From: Ailurus styani | Lineage: Eukaryota > Chordata > Mammalia > Carnivora > Ailuridae | DNA length: 64,000 nucleotides | Assembly: GCA_002007465.1 (NCBI GenBank) | Contig: LNAC01000682.1 | Coordinates: 734,363-798,362 of the forward strand | Reading direction: 5' to 3' | Shown here: piece after piece, positions 10,520-21,250 of the stretch | How the letters are laid out: the number at the start of each line of letters is the position of its first letter | Numbering within the stretch: position 1 is the stretch's first letter | Notes under the pieces: model-generated | Databases searched by the model: none | What the model was told of the DNA's origin: nothing | The model's input: the letters and a program-made list of their open reading frames with translations, nothing else | Position numbers and translations under genes: made by a program

Positions 10520-10648
10520 TGGTCTTCAACTTTTTTGGAGGGAGGGTGAAATTTACTACATGTAACTTTATCAAACAGTTCTGTGAAATTTAACACATGC
10601 ATACAGTCATATAACTACCACTAGGATTAAGATAAAAAACAGTTTCAT

Positions 10649-10713
10649 AGGTATAAGCCTGATGATTCACGGGCTTGTACCCCTGGGGCAAATAATAAAA
10701 AAATAAAATAAAT
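10649..10713 (+). mobile_element. 65-bp L1 3'-end insertion
   Basis: Consists only of the last L1 3' UTR bases (ATAAGCCTGATGATTCACGG, then GTACCCCTGGGGCAAATAA) and an A-rich tail. It is flanked by perfect duplications, AAAACAGTTTCAT at 10636-10648 and 10714-10726. The 3' UTR words match the young L1 at 3720-3770. Confidence 0.93.
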
Positions 10714-11440
10714 AAAACAGTTTCATCAACCCCAATAATACACTCATGCCCCTTTTTACTCAACTCTTCCCCCACACTAAGCCCCTGGCAACTATTAGTA
10801 CATTTCCTATGTCTGTAGTTTTGCTTCTTCCAAGTTGCCATGGAATCTAAGGATATGAAACTTTTTGAGTCTGGCTTTTTAAATGCACTTGGCTTTCATC
10901 CATGTTATTGGATATCAACAATTCATTTCTTTTTTTTGCTGAGTTGGAAGTACTATAGTTTATCTGTTCACCCACTGAAGAACATAAGTGTTCTTCCTAG
11001 TTTTTGATGATTATGAATAAACATCTGTGTAGAGGTTAACATAACTTTCATTTCACTTGGGTAACCATGGTATTTAATTTTATAAGAAACTGCCAAGCTA
11101 TCTTCCAAAGCGATTATATAATTTCACATTCCCCCAGGCAACAGAAGGGGGTTTCAGTTTCTCCATATCCTCATCAGCACTTGGTATTAATGGTGTTTCT
11201 TCTTTCTCTTCTTTTTTTTTCCCCTTCTGATTGGTGAGTAGGGATATCTTATGATTTTAATTTTTATTTCCCTAGTGGCTAATAATACCAAGCATCCTTT
11301 CATGTGTATATTTGCTATCTATATGTTTACTTTCGTAAAACATCTGTTCAATTCTTGTGTGTATTTTAAACTGGGCCAACGTTTTTTGTTTCTTATTTCT
11401 TTGCATATAAATGTCCAATTATTGAAAAATTGTCTTTGCT

Positions 11441-11640
11441 GGCACCTGGGTGGCTCAGTGGGTTAAGCCTCTGCCTTCAGCTTAGGTCAAGATCTCAGGG
11501 TCCTGGGATCAAGTCCTACATCGGGCTTTCTGCTTAGCAGGGAGCCTCCTTCCCTCTCTCTCTCTGCTTGCCTCTCTGCCTACTTGTGATCTCTCTCTCT
11601 CTGTCAAATAAATAAATAAAATTTTAAAAAATTTAAAAAA
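11441..11640 (+). mobile_element. CAN-SINE
   Basis: Head GGCACCTGGGTGGCTCAGTG, pyrimidine block, TAAATAAATAAAA tail. Flanks AAAAATTGTCTTTGCT and AAAAAATTACCTTTGCT form an imperfect duplication. ATTACCTTTGCT recurs once more within 30 bases downstream, so there may be an extra local duplication. Confidence 0.93.
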
Positions 11641-12150
11641 ATTACCTTTGCTCCAGTAAATTACCTTTGCTATTTTGGTCAAAACCAAATAAGTATATAT
11701 GTGGATCTATTTCTAGACTTTCTATTCTGTTTCATTGATCTTTGTGTCTAACCTTTTACAAATAACACACTCTCTTTATCACTGTACCTTTATAATAAGT
11801 CTTGAAATCCAGTAGTGTGAGTTCTCTAAACTTGTTCTTTTCCAAAATCGGTTTGGTTTTTATAGTTCCTTTGCCTTTCTATATACATTTTAGAATCAGT
11901 TTGCCAGTGTCTAAAAAAACCCTGCTGGGATTTTGGTTGGAATTGCATTGAATCTAGAACCATAGATAATTGACACCTAGACAATAAGGAGTCTTCCAAT
12001 TCAAAACCATGATATGACTTTATTTACTTAGGTCTTCTTTTATTTCTTTCACCAGTGTTTTATACTTTTCAGCACACCTATTCTGAACATATTTTGTAAA
12101 ATTTGTACCGAAGCATTTCATATTTTTGGATCCTATTAGCATAATACTTT

Positions 12151-12344
12151 TTTTTAAAGATTTTATATGTTTATTTGAAAGAATGAGTGAAAAAGTATGC
12201 AAGCAGGGGCAGAGGGAGAGGAAGAGGGAGAAGCAGACTCCCCAGCTGAGCAGGGAGCCCGACGTGGGGCTGGATCCCTGGACCCTGGGATCATGACCTG
12301 AGTGGAAGACAGACACTCAACCAACTGAGCCACCCAGGCACCCC
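12151..12344 (-). mobile_element. CAN-SINE
   Basis: T-rich tail, purine-rich block and terminal GAGCCACCCAGGCACCCC. Imperfect flanking repeats (AGCATAATACTTT and ATCATGATACTTT) bracket it. Inserted in the antisense L1M. Confidence 0.92.
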
Positions 12345-12855
12345 ATCATGATACTTTCATAAATGTCAATTTCAGTTGTTCATTGCTAGCATATGGAAAT
12401 AAGATTGATTTTTAAATTAACTTTGTATTCTACAAAAATGCTAACCCCACTTACTATTTCTAGTGGCTCTTTGTAGATTATTTTAGATCTTCTATGTAGA
12501 CTATCATGCCATCTGTCAGTGGAGTCAGTTTATCATTTCTCCTTTTCAATAGATATGACTGTTTCACTGGGTAGGATTGCCAATACCATGTGAATGGGAG
12601 TGGTGAGAGCAGAGATATTTGTCTTGTTCCAACCTTAGGGGAAAATATTCAATCTTTACTAGTGAGTATACATTAGCTAAAAGGTTTTTTTGCAGATGTC
12701 TTTGATCAGGTTGAGGTAATTCCTAGTTTGCTGAGAGCTCTTGCCTATGAATCAATATTGAATTTTGTTAAATGTTTTTCTGGCATCTATAGAGATTATC
12801 ATATAGTAATTCTTCTTTAGTCTGTTGACATGGTAAATTACAGTGATTGATTTTT

Positions 12856-13059
12856 TTAAAAAAGATTTTATTTATTTATTTGAGAGAGAAAGAGAGAACA
12901 AAAGGGGGGTGAGGAAGGGCAGAGGGAGAGGGAGAAGCAGACTCCCTGTTGAGCTGGGAGCCCAATTCAGGGCTCCATCCCAGAGATCATGATCTGATCT
13001 GAAGTTCATGACCTGAGCTGAAGGCAAATGCTTAACCAACTGAGCCACCCAGGTGCCCC
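12856..13059 (-). mobile_element. CAN-SINE with small internal duplication
   Basis: Bracketed by perfect 15-bp repeats, CAGTGATTGATTTTT at 12841-12855 and 13060-13074. Near 12985-13025 the words 'catgatctgatctgaag' and 'catgacctgagctgaag' lie side by side, an internal duplication of the tRNA-like part. Confidence 0.95.
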
Positions 13060-13835
13060 CAGTGATTGATTTTTAAATGTTGAATCAAACTTAACATTCC
13101 AAGGATGAATCCTTTTCAGAAATAATGTATTACTGTTTTATATATTCCTAGGTTTATTTTACTTGTATTTTGTTGAGGATTTTCATATCTATGTTCATGA
13201 GGGATATTGGTCTATAATGTTCTTTTCTTATTAAATCTTTGTCTAGTCTGCTATTCAGGGTAATACAGGATTCATAAAATAAGTTGGGAAGTATTCCTTC
13301 CTTTTCTATGTTCTCTAAGGATTTGTGTATAGTTGATACTATTTCCTCTTAAATGTTTGGTAGAATTCACCAGTAAAGACATCTAGGTCTGGAGGGAAAA
13401 AAAATCAATTTTTAATGAGGTATAGGATTATTTATGTTATCTATTTCTTCTCAAATGAGCTTTGCTAGTTTGTGTCTTTCAAAGAATTTGTTTATTTCAA
13501 CTAAGTTGCCAAATTTGTGGGCAGAAAAGTCATTCATAGTATTCTCTTATGTTCTTTGAATGTTTGCAGAGTTTATAGTGATATTTCCTCTTCTTTTCCT
13601 GATATTTGTAATTTATGTATTCCAGGCTTTTTCTTGGTCAGTCTGGTTAGATGGTTATCAGTGTTATTAAGATTTTCAAAGAGCCAGGGTTTAGTTTCAT
13701 TGACATTTTCTTTTATTTTTTCTGTTCTCAATTTCACTGATTTCTGTTTTTATCTTTATTTTTCTTTTCTTCTGCTTGTCTTGGATTTATTTTGCTCTAC
13801 TTTTTCTAGTTTCTCAAAGTGAAAACTTAGAACCT

Positions 13836-14390
13836 CACCATCTTTGGATTATCCTTCCTGTGTTTGAAGATATAATGAGTTCTTTGTCCCATTATAGAAA
13901 TCAAGTTTTGATTTCTCAGCCTCATTGTGTCTAAACTGATGGTATGTGACATATATTCCACCAACCAGACATGGCCACTCAAGTCTTCTGTTCAGAAGTG
14001 GGAAATGTGAAGAAATAGGTGGACATGAAATCCTTCTTTTGACAAGGTTGGCTGTGAAGATGTCTAGCTCTACCTTCAGAGGCAGAGTTAGTGGCATCTA
14101 GTGCCTAACATCACTGGTGCAAGTTGCAGACTCTGGATTAAGTGTGGGCAGCAGGGATATCTTAGCCAGAATGGACTCCATAGTGTGATCTGGTGTTGTT
14201 CCAGCATTGCCTCCTACAGTTTTATCTCTAGCCCTCCTAGAAATTCCCTTATAGGAATTTCTTTCCTTCTTAAATTCTCTGGTTTGAATTCTCTTGGCAA
14301 TTAAGAACCTCTGCTGATAGATCCATCTTTTAAATTTTTCCAATTCTATGTGTGTCAAATGGTACATCATCTTTATTGTTTAATTATGAC
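13836..14390. other. Unassigned sequence between two L1M segments
   Basis: I could not place this in a family. It separates two antisense L1M stretches and could be an old LTR or DNA element. The 90-codon minus frame at 14098-14370 shows no known domain. Confidence 0.4.
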
Positions 14391-15112
14391 TGCAGTCTAG
14401 AGCATTTTCATATATATTTGGCCATTTGTATATCTGCATCTGAAGTATCCATTCATAGCTCTTGTCTGTTTTTCCATCCTAACAGTTTTTCTTTTTGATT
14501 TGTAACACATAACCCCCCACACACACACACAAACTCCGTTCTAGCTAATAATCCCTTTGTTTTAAATATATTGCAAATATTTCTTCTGTCTGTAACTTTC
14601 CATCTAACTTTGCTTATGGTATTTTTTATTGTTCATAAATTTTTCATTTTTATGACATAAAATCTCTTAATTTTACTCATATATCCTTTGGGGTTTGTTT
14701 CTTAGGAAGCTCACATCAAAACATTTTTTTAAATGAACTATCCTGTGTTTTATTCTAATATCCTTATACTTTTATTGTTAAATTCTTAATGCTCTTTTAA
14801 TGTATTTCTGTGTATTATATGATATAGAAGTATATCATTTCTTTTTTCTTTTTTTTTAAGATTTTATTTATTTATTGACACACAGAGAGAGATTACAAGT
14901 AGGCAGAGAGGCAGGCAGAGAGACAGGGAGAGGAGGAAGCAGGCTCCCTGCTGAGCAGAGAGCCTGATGCGGGCCTCGATCCCAGGATGCTGAGATCATG
15001 ACCTGAGCCGAAAGCAGAGGCTTTAACCCACTGAGCCACCCAGGCGCCCCATATCATTTCTTTTTAATACCTTTTATTGAATGGTCCAATCATTTCTCCA
15101 CTCTTCCGAAAA
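14391..15112 (-). mobile_element. L1M relic interrupted by a SINE
   Basis: Antisense L1 3' region (words such as 'atttggccatttgtatatct' and 'ttgcaaatatttcttctgtc'). It resumes after the SINE with 'ccttttattgaatggtcca', the antisense of an L1 3' segment. A small (CA)n lies at 14516-14531. Confidence 0.65.
14847..15050 (-). mobile_element. CAN-SINE
   Basis: Poly(T), AGATTTTATTTATTTATT, purine block and GAGCCACCCAGGCGCCCC. Duplication ATATCATTTCTTTTT at about 14832-14846 and 15051-15065. Young-looking. Confidence 0.95.
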
Positions 15113-16034
15113 TCCTATTACAGAAAGATTCAAATATGAGTGTGCACTACACACAGTGAATCCTTGAATGTGGAATATTTGCAAACTATTCTGAAAATAC
15201 ACTCCATACATAAACATTAATATATTAATGTGTAACTAACACTGTGTAATTATTTCTTCATTTATTTCTCACCCAATTCCACATGGGGTTATGCATAGGG
15301 TTGTGCCATTCTTTCAACATTAGAAGTGACCAGTGGAATATACTGGTTGGACCGACTTTGCATTATCTTTGTTTCATTGGCAGAGCTCTTATGCATCAGG
15401 TATTCTCAGAGGCCCACACTAGTGGGACTGTAATTGGACAGGCTCTTGCTGTAAGAGCTTTCTGCTTGGGTTCCTAGTGTATTCAGTACATGCAGGGAGC
15501 AGGCACAGAAAAAGAGCCAAAAATGTGTCCTTGGATTATCATTGGGTAAAGCAAGTAGGGGAAGGAGGAGGGATCAGCAATTCTTTCTTTTCATTTTGCT
15601 ACGTGGAACTCTAAGGGGAAAAAAAAGTCTCAGAGCATGTCACACTAATCCAGGAGGCAAAAAAGGAAAGCCTGACACTGAGCAGAGCCCCTCCTGGTTA
15701 AGGGTGAAGAATAGCCGAGGAATACTTTTCCAGCCTGGGGCCAGCTGCACCTGCTATATTTGGGGTCAGTCTCCTTGAGGCAATGCTTCTGCAGGAGTCA
15801 CCCAGGGAATTCCTGGGAATTTCCACCCACTTCCTCCCCTCCAAATGGCAGCAAGTGGCTTTTCACTCTGACAGCATTTATGTTTGTATTTGGGTTTAGG
15901 ATAAATTGTCATCACATTCAGGCTTCTTGAAGAATCCACAACAACCAGAGTCTTTTTAGGAATGCGAATTAAATTTTCTTCTATGTGCTCTTTTGTGTGT
16001 ATGCAATTTCCTTTATTTATCATATTTTTTAAAA
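15113..16034. other. No recognised feature
   Basis: Unique-looking sequence. The frames at 15542-15778 and 15766-16023 have no recognised homology. Confidence 0.45.
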
Positions 16035-16147
16035 TACTATGTTGAATTAAAAAATATATTTATTTACATAATTTCTACACCCAATATGGGCTTCCAGCTC
16101 ACATCCCTGAGGTCAAGAGTCATATACTCTTCCGACTGATTTCAGGG
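16035..16147 (-). mobile_element. Old tRNA-derived SINE fragment
   Basis: The order 'atatttatttacataatt', 'tctacacccaatatgggctt' and 'gaggtcaagagtcatatact' followed by 'cgactga' matches the antisense of a second carnivore tRNA-SINE subtype. More diverged than the other copies, and no clear duplication. Confidence 0.75.
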
Positions 16148-16785
16148 CAATGATTTCAGTACTAATTAAAGCACATAGGAAAGGAAGAAATACTCATGCA
16201 GACACATGCATGTAAAAGAAGAGACTGACAGTTCTTTGGAGAAAGTGGGAATTTCTTCCCTGCTTAAAGTGGGGGGATGCCTTCAGTTTCACCTAGGGAG
16301 GAGAAGTGGGGGAGTCAGAAAACTGTCTCTGAGGAGGTGATCTGTCATGCTTCTCACTTCCCCTGCCTCTGCCAGGGAGGGTGCTCACCCTCTGTTTGCC
16401 TTTCCTGTTAAATATCCATCTATTGTCCCAAGACTCATAAGCAGACATTATCCATAATCTTTTGTGGCCCTCTGGGACATCTGAACCAGCTTCCAGAGTG
16501 CCTCTACTCTCCTAAGCCTACAAGACAAACGAGTGAGGTGGTTCTGCAAGACTTCAGGGAAACCAACCCTGATCTCCCCACTTTAAGGGCTCTTTGGCAA
16601 CAAAGAGTCTCAAGCTCCATGGGCAGATGCTGACCAAGAAGGAGGGTCAGTAATATGGGCAGAAGGGAGGGGCCCAGGAGACTGCTATTCCATAATCTCA
16701 CTGGGTGGCTCTGAATTAAAGACCACTCAGAAGGTAGATTCCAAAACAAGTCATAAGTAAGTTTGTAATCAAAACATTGTGCCAG
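16148..16785. other. No recognised feature
   Basis: Unique-looking, moderate GC, with no coding or repeat signal I can support. Confidence 0.45.
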
Positions 16786-16789
16786 AAAC

Positions 16790-16935
16790 TGTTAATTCCC
16801 ACAACACTCCCATGCAGTTTTCATTTTCATTATCATTTTTCAGGTGGTGGAACAGGTACAGAGAACCTCAGTGTCTAGTCAGTTCTGAATTCAGACCCAT
16901 GTCTTCTCTCCATGAGCTCCTCCCACTCTCTTGCA
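16790..16935 (-). mobile_element. MIR relic
   Basis: 'cattatcatttttcaggtgg', 'aacaggtacagagaacctca' and 'gaattcagacccatgtc' follow antisense MIR order. Diverged. Confidence 0.5.
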
Positions 16936-16961
16936 TTTGGAGATCTTGCACTTGGTTATAT

Positions 16962-17205
16962 TTCAAACCAGCAGCTCTCAGCCTTGCCTCTGCCTCTCCA
17001 TCATCTGCATTCCAAGGTTTGCCCATCAGTTACTTCCCAGATTCCCACAGGGATTCTTCACCAGGGAGGCAGAGAGGAGGCCCTGTCTCCACCCCCAAAC
17101 CTCTGCAGGGGGAACCCACCGGATTCAGAGGAGGAAGTGTGTCTGGTTGGAAAGAAGCTCCTCAGAAATCCTAAAGCCCCCTCCAGGCCACTTGAGAATC
17201 ACTGA
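16962..17205 (+). mobile_element. Possible MER5-type hAT relic
   Basis: Starts 'accagcagctctcagcc' and ends 'ccaggccacttgagaatcac', resembling the ends of MER5-like hAT elements (which begin CAGTGGTTCTCA and end with TGAGAACCACTG). The middle is not recognisable. The overlapping plus frames at 16779-17263 probably arise by chance. Confidence 0.3.
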
Positions 17206-18790
17206 TTCAATTAAACTAATAGATAGAGGCCAAGGTCACATAATTTTCTTTCTGCCCACATAACTGCTGTTTCCATTCCCAGGGACAATTTCCTATTAAC
17301 ATTTGACACTCTCCCTGCTAGGTTTTATTCCTTGGTTCTTCTTAATGTGAGAGTTTATCAAAGAATTACTTTTTCCATCTAGAACACTCACATCCAGAGC
17401 CAGTGTGGAGGTACAGATAGTTGGATTATAGGAGATGGGGGCTCTAAGGCTGCCTGGGAACAGAGAGGGGAATTTGAAGACTGGAAAAGTGGTGGGTACT
17501 AAGAGCCGGGGCAGCAGAAGAACAGAAAGGACCTAGCAGCACATGCTAATAATGTCCCAGTCACATCCCCCCAGCCAGCCCTGGAGGATTCCTACAGCCA
17601 ACTGATAGCTGCACTGTTGATGGTGCCTGTGTCTCTTGGCCTGAGGCCATCCTCTGGCCACAGGCACATGCTGTGTCCATAGACCAGTCATGCGGGAAGG
17701 ACTGAGGAGTAAAATGCCTCAGAAAGTCTCTCAGCCAATGAAGGATGGGAGCTAGTGAGCATAGGCATCACACACAGGTGAGATTTCTGAAGTATGTTCT
17801 TCTCTGGTTCTCAGAGATCCAGCAGGATAGATTCCCAGGTGCCCATAGTGACCCCATGCTCACTAACACCCTTCATATTTTTTTCCTTTCCTCCACCTGC
17901 ACCCAGGTTCTCTCGGGGTCTCCTTTGAGGAGACCCAAATGAAGACAGATGCCCATATAAACATTTTCTATCAAGCCCTTTCTCAGCTCCCAGACTACCC
18001 ACCAGTTAGTTGCCGGCAGGACACCTCCATCACACCCCTACCAGACTCCTCATTTGAGTGTGAACTTGCTTCTCCTCCATCCTTTGCTCTCAACTAATGG
18101 TATGGAGATTCTCTTCTAAGATAACACCTCCCCCAGCCTCAGAGATTGATTCAAGTGGCCCAAGTTAGAGGAAATGAAAGCCAAGATCAAGCCTTCTGCT
18201 CATGTACTGGGGGGGAGAAAAATCTCTCCATTTCCATCTCCAAGAAATGGCTGTCATTTGTGAGTGGGAAGGCAAAGTCTGCTAAGAATGGAGACGAGGC
18301 TGGTGCTGTTGGAGCCCCGCCATTATCCATGGGGCCTTACCCTTCAGGGGTACCAGTCACTCCATCTCTGTCTATGGGTTTTCTCAAAAATCTCAGAAGG
18401 CTGTGTTCCCTGAGTGCACAGTAGCTGGAAGTGCCTGGGAATTATTTCTCCCTACGAGCAGCTCTCCACCAGTGCCTCATCTCTGGAGCAGGGAGCACGG
18501 ATGCCCATGCTTACCAGTTTCCCAGAGCTTCACACTGGGATCAAGCTCAGGGCATGGAGATTTCCTGGCTGCTTCCTTTCTCTGTCTCCCTTCCCCCCAC
18601 CGCCACTGGTACTTCCTGCATGTCCCAAATTACAGTCAAATCCTTGCCTTGAGATCCATTTTGGGGAAAACCAAATTAAAAGGTGACAATTTCAAGGACA
18701 GATAAAATAACAGGAGGGAGAAAACCTATTCTTAGCCATCAATTTGAGCCGGAGATTAAGCAATGCCTGAGGCAATATGTTGCTTGCTTG
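17206..18790. other. No recognised feature
   Basis: Unique-looking, moderately GC-rich. Several overlapping short frames near 18403-18705 lack recognisable protein features. Confidence 0.45.
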
Positions 18791-18791
18791 C

Positions 18792-18792
<1 letters not shown>

Positions 18793-18846
<54 letters not shown>

Positions 18847-18850
18847 TTTT
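18793..18850 (+). repeat. (TTTA)n microsatellite
   Basis: About 14 perfect TTTA units, preceded by a short (TTGC)n. No SINE is attached on either side, so it is a free-standing tetranucleotide repeat. Confidence 0.95.
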
Positions 18851-19440
18851 GCTTAAACAGATCTGAATTTTTTCGCCAGTTGCAACACAGAGTCTTGAAA
18901 GATAGCACAACAGCTGCCTACTCTGCCATTCCACACGGTGCACCAGCGGTCCCAGCCTGAGGTTCTCCAGCACTCTCTCCCCACCCTCCCCCATCTCCAG
19001 ATACAGACCAGACAGGGCTCCTTGCTGGTTGCTAAAGCCTTCCAGGCACTTTCTTGTGCTCAAGGAATCCCGCCCCCGGCACACCTGCCCCTTTCTCTTT
19101 TTTACCGAACACCACCTGTCTTGCAGGACGCAGTTCCGAAGTCTCCTTTTCTCCTTCCTGCCAGAACAAAGTATTCTCTCTTTCTGGTAGGACATTGCTC
19201 CCCTTCATGGCACTTTCCATGTTCCTCTCTGATGTTTGTAATACGAAGAAAAAATTGCTATTTAAATTGCCAGCTGTCTTAGGGGCTCTGAGATGTTGTT
19301 TTTGTTTTGTTCCTTGGTCTGGACTCTGGTTATGCAGGTGTGTTTTCTTTGTGCGCATTTATCAAATGGTATGCTTCTCATGTGTACACTCTGCCTGGAT
19401 GTTATCTGTCAATAAAAGAGTTTATTTAAAGATAAAATAT
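18851..19440 (+). promoter_or_regulatory. Candidate 3'-terminal exon with polyadenylation signal
   Basis: A repeat-free, moderately GC-rich stretch ends at CTGTCAATAAAAGAGTTTAT, with a canonical AATAAA at 19411-19416. This resembles a vertebrate mRNA 3' end. The opposing frames 19054-19539 (161 codons, plus) and 19032-19358 (minus) have no recognisable domain, so any exon here would be mostly untranslated. A chance AATAAA is the main alternative. Confidence 0.3.
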
Positions 19441-20160
19441 CAACCGCGTTTAAAGTCCTGGTGGCAAAGAGAAAGTCCTTTTTCCTGGGAGCAATATGAT
19501 ACATGTGGTTGTACAGCTTTGGGGTTAGGAGCTGGGTGAACGACTCACCCTGAAAGAGGAAGAGAAGCATTGGAGCTTCCCTGAGTGGTGAAGAGGTGTG
19601 GGGCAGAGAGTTGGGGCTGGGGGCGGCTACACTCCCATAATGCCACTGCTCCTCTGTGACTCTCCACTTGCAATGCCTTATCTAAGCTCACAAAATGCAT
19701 GAGTGGATTTTTCTTCTGGACTGTGGTACAGTCGCTTAGCTCCATGTGTCCACTGGCACAGAATGAAATGTTGTTAGCACACAGGATTCAGGAGCTGGTT
19801 GTAAAGAGCCTCAGGAGAGGGTGAACTCTAGAATTGGCATTCATTGCTGAGAGGGCATGAGTCTTTATGGGGCCAAGAAATCAGGTGTTGAAGCAAGTTT
19901 TGCTTCTGCCAAAAAGGGCTGGACATGATACAGTTTTCTCAGTATTGTCTTTTCTCCTTTACTGGTCTGTAAGTTTCTTGAGGCTGAAGGCAGCAATTGG
20001 ATACATGGATGGATGATAGACACATAGATAGATAAATAGATAGATGTATTCTTGTAGCTGTCCTCTTTCCTCAACGTGAAGGTGCTTGACAAATATTTTT
20101 CTGTGTGAATTAACAAGAAATGAAAAGACATGAGGGGCTTGGGTTTTCTTGGATAACCAA
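19441..20160. other. No recognised feature; small GATA/GATG repeat near 20000-20045
   Basis: Unique-looking apart from an imperfect GATG/GATA stretch. Confidence 0.45.
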
Positions 20161-20164
20161 GAAT

Positions 20165-20345
20165 TCTAACAGTATGTACAGAATACAGATTTTTTAGTTG
20201 AAGAGCCAGGTCGGAATCTCAATTTTACCCCTTCCTGGTCATACAATTTTGGGCAAGTCACAACCCTTTGAACTTCAGTTTCTTCAGTACAAAACAGGTG
20301 CATGAGGGAAAATGTACTTTTGTAAACTATAAAGTGCTTTACAGA
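20165..20345 (+). mobile_element. MIR relic
   Basis: The order 'gtcatacaattttgggcaag', 'aacttcagtttcttcagta' and 'aaactataaagtgctttaca' follows the MIR core and 3' half. Confidence 0.7.
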
Positions 20346-20359
20346 CTTTTTTTTTGTCT

Positions 20360-20379
20360 TAAGCCTGAGATATGAATTT
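20360..20379 (+). repeat. 20-bp direct repeat, first copy (second at 21147-21166)
   Basis: TAAGCCTGAGATATGAATTT occurs identically at both places, 787 bases apart. The second copy is part of a MER5A-like element. The first is outside any element I recognise and runs into T8G8. Confidence 0.9.
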
Positions 20380-20528
20380 TTTTTGGGGGGGGATCATTTT
20401 GAGGACCTGCATCCTAGGATGACAGAACTTACCTGAAAAATGTGACCTCTCTAATCCCAAATGCCACTCCCAACATGTTCGTTGCCTTCAGTCATCTAGA
20501 GGGTAGAAATGCAAATGCTCATTGACTT

Positions 20529-20628
20529 ATTTATTTTTATTGTGTTACATTAGTCACCATACAGTACATCATTAGTTTTTGATACAGTGTTCCATGATTC
20601 ATTGTTTGCATATAACACCCAGTGCTCC
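20529..20628 (-). mobile_element. 100-bp L1 3'-end insertion
   Basis: Antisense of the carnivore L1 3' UTR end (plus strand 'tacagtacatcattagtttt', 'gttccatgattcattgtttg', 'aacacccagtgct'). Flanked by ATGCTCATTGACTT (20515-20528) and ATGCTCATTGATTT (20629-20642). A different 3' UTR type from the copies at 2 and 3 kb. Confidence 0.9.
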
Positions 20629-20642
20629 ATGCTCATTGATTT

Positions 20643-21081
20643 AAATTCATGCAGAGCTTTATGTGATTCCTGACAGACTCTCAGTCAGGAAGAGCAGCTT
20701 TTCTTCGGTAGGTGGATCTTGGGAATTTCAGTGTGGTGGGGAGAGTATATGAGAGAAGGGACTGGGGCCTGCAGTGGTTTTATCTCAAACCCCATCAAGG
20801 AAAGGCACTCATACCCCCTTGCTGTATTGTCACTGCTGGGAGATATCGTCACTTAGGTTCTTACCCTGTTTAAGTGGACAGATGTTATAGGAACTTTGGA
20901 AAGGCATAAAGCAGGTGTGAAATGTGTCTTCTCAGAAGTAACACCTGCAGAAGGAGCTCCCCCTCCAAGCACCTCATAGTGGGGACATAATGTTTGCCAG
21001 ATGCACCCTCCCAGCATCCCTGCAGGGCTGTACCCCATAGCGGCCCATTACAGTTATCCTGTAGATCAAGCCTTCTGACTT
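20643..21081. other. No recognised feature
   Basis: Unique-looking sequence between the L1 fragment and the MER5A-like element. Confidence 0.4.
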
Positions 21082-21250
21082 ATCTGTGGTTAAGAATTCT
21101 CTGACGGTTTTATCCAAATGCAGATTCTAGTTCATCAAGGTCGTGGTAAGCCTGAGATATGAATTTCTGACAAGCTCCGCCTGAGTCCCATCTTCTGACA
21201 AGACGCTACTGACTCTGTGGGCCACGGCCCACCGTTAAAGAGCAAGACTA
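21082..21250 (+). mobile_element. MER5A-like hAT relic
   Basis: 'aaatgcagattctagttcat', 'aagcctgagatatgaattt' and 'ctgacaagctcc' match the internal order of MER5A (sense: AAATGCAGATTCTGATTCAG and onward). Non-autonomous DNA transposon remnant without coding capacity. Confidence 0.65.

Larger units (their letters stand above)
10520..13835 (-). mobile_element. Old L1M element, ORF2 3' half plus 3' UTR, interrupted by four insertions
   Basis: Antisense L1 similarity is continuous across the insertions. 3' UTR-type sequence lies at 10520-10850, ORF2 end words near 10920-11330, and reverse-transcriptase-region antisense at 12700-13835 (for example 'tttattgaggattttcatatc'-like near 13170 and 'tttctagtttctcaaagtg' near 13805). 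The reading frame is destroyed. It is interrupted at 10649-10713 (short L1), 11441-11640, 12151-12344 and 12856-13059 (SINEs). Confidence 0.85.

Noticed and set aside
19054..19539. 161-codon plus-strand open frame
   Set aside because: No recognisable domain, overlaps an equally long opposing frame and a candidate 3' UTR. Low-complexity cysteine-rich translation suggests chance.
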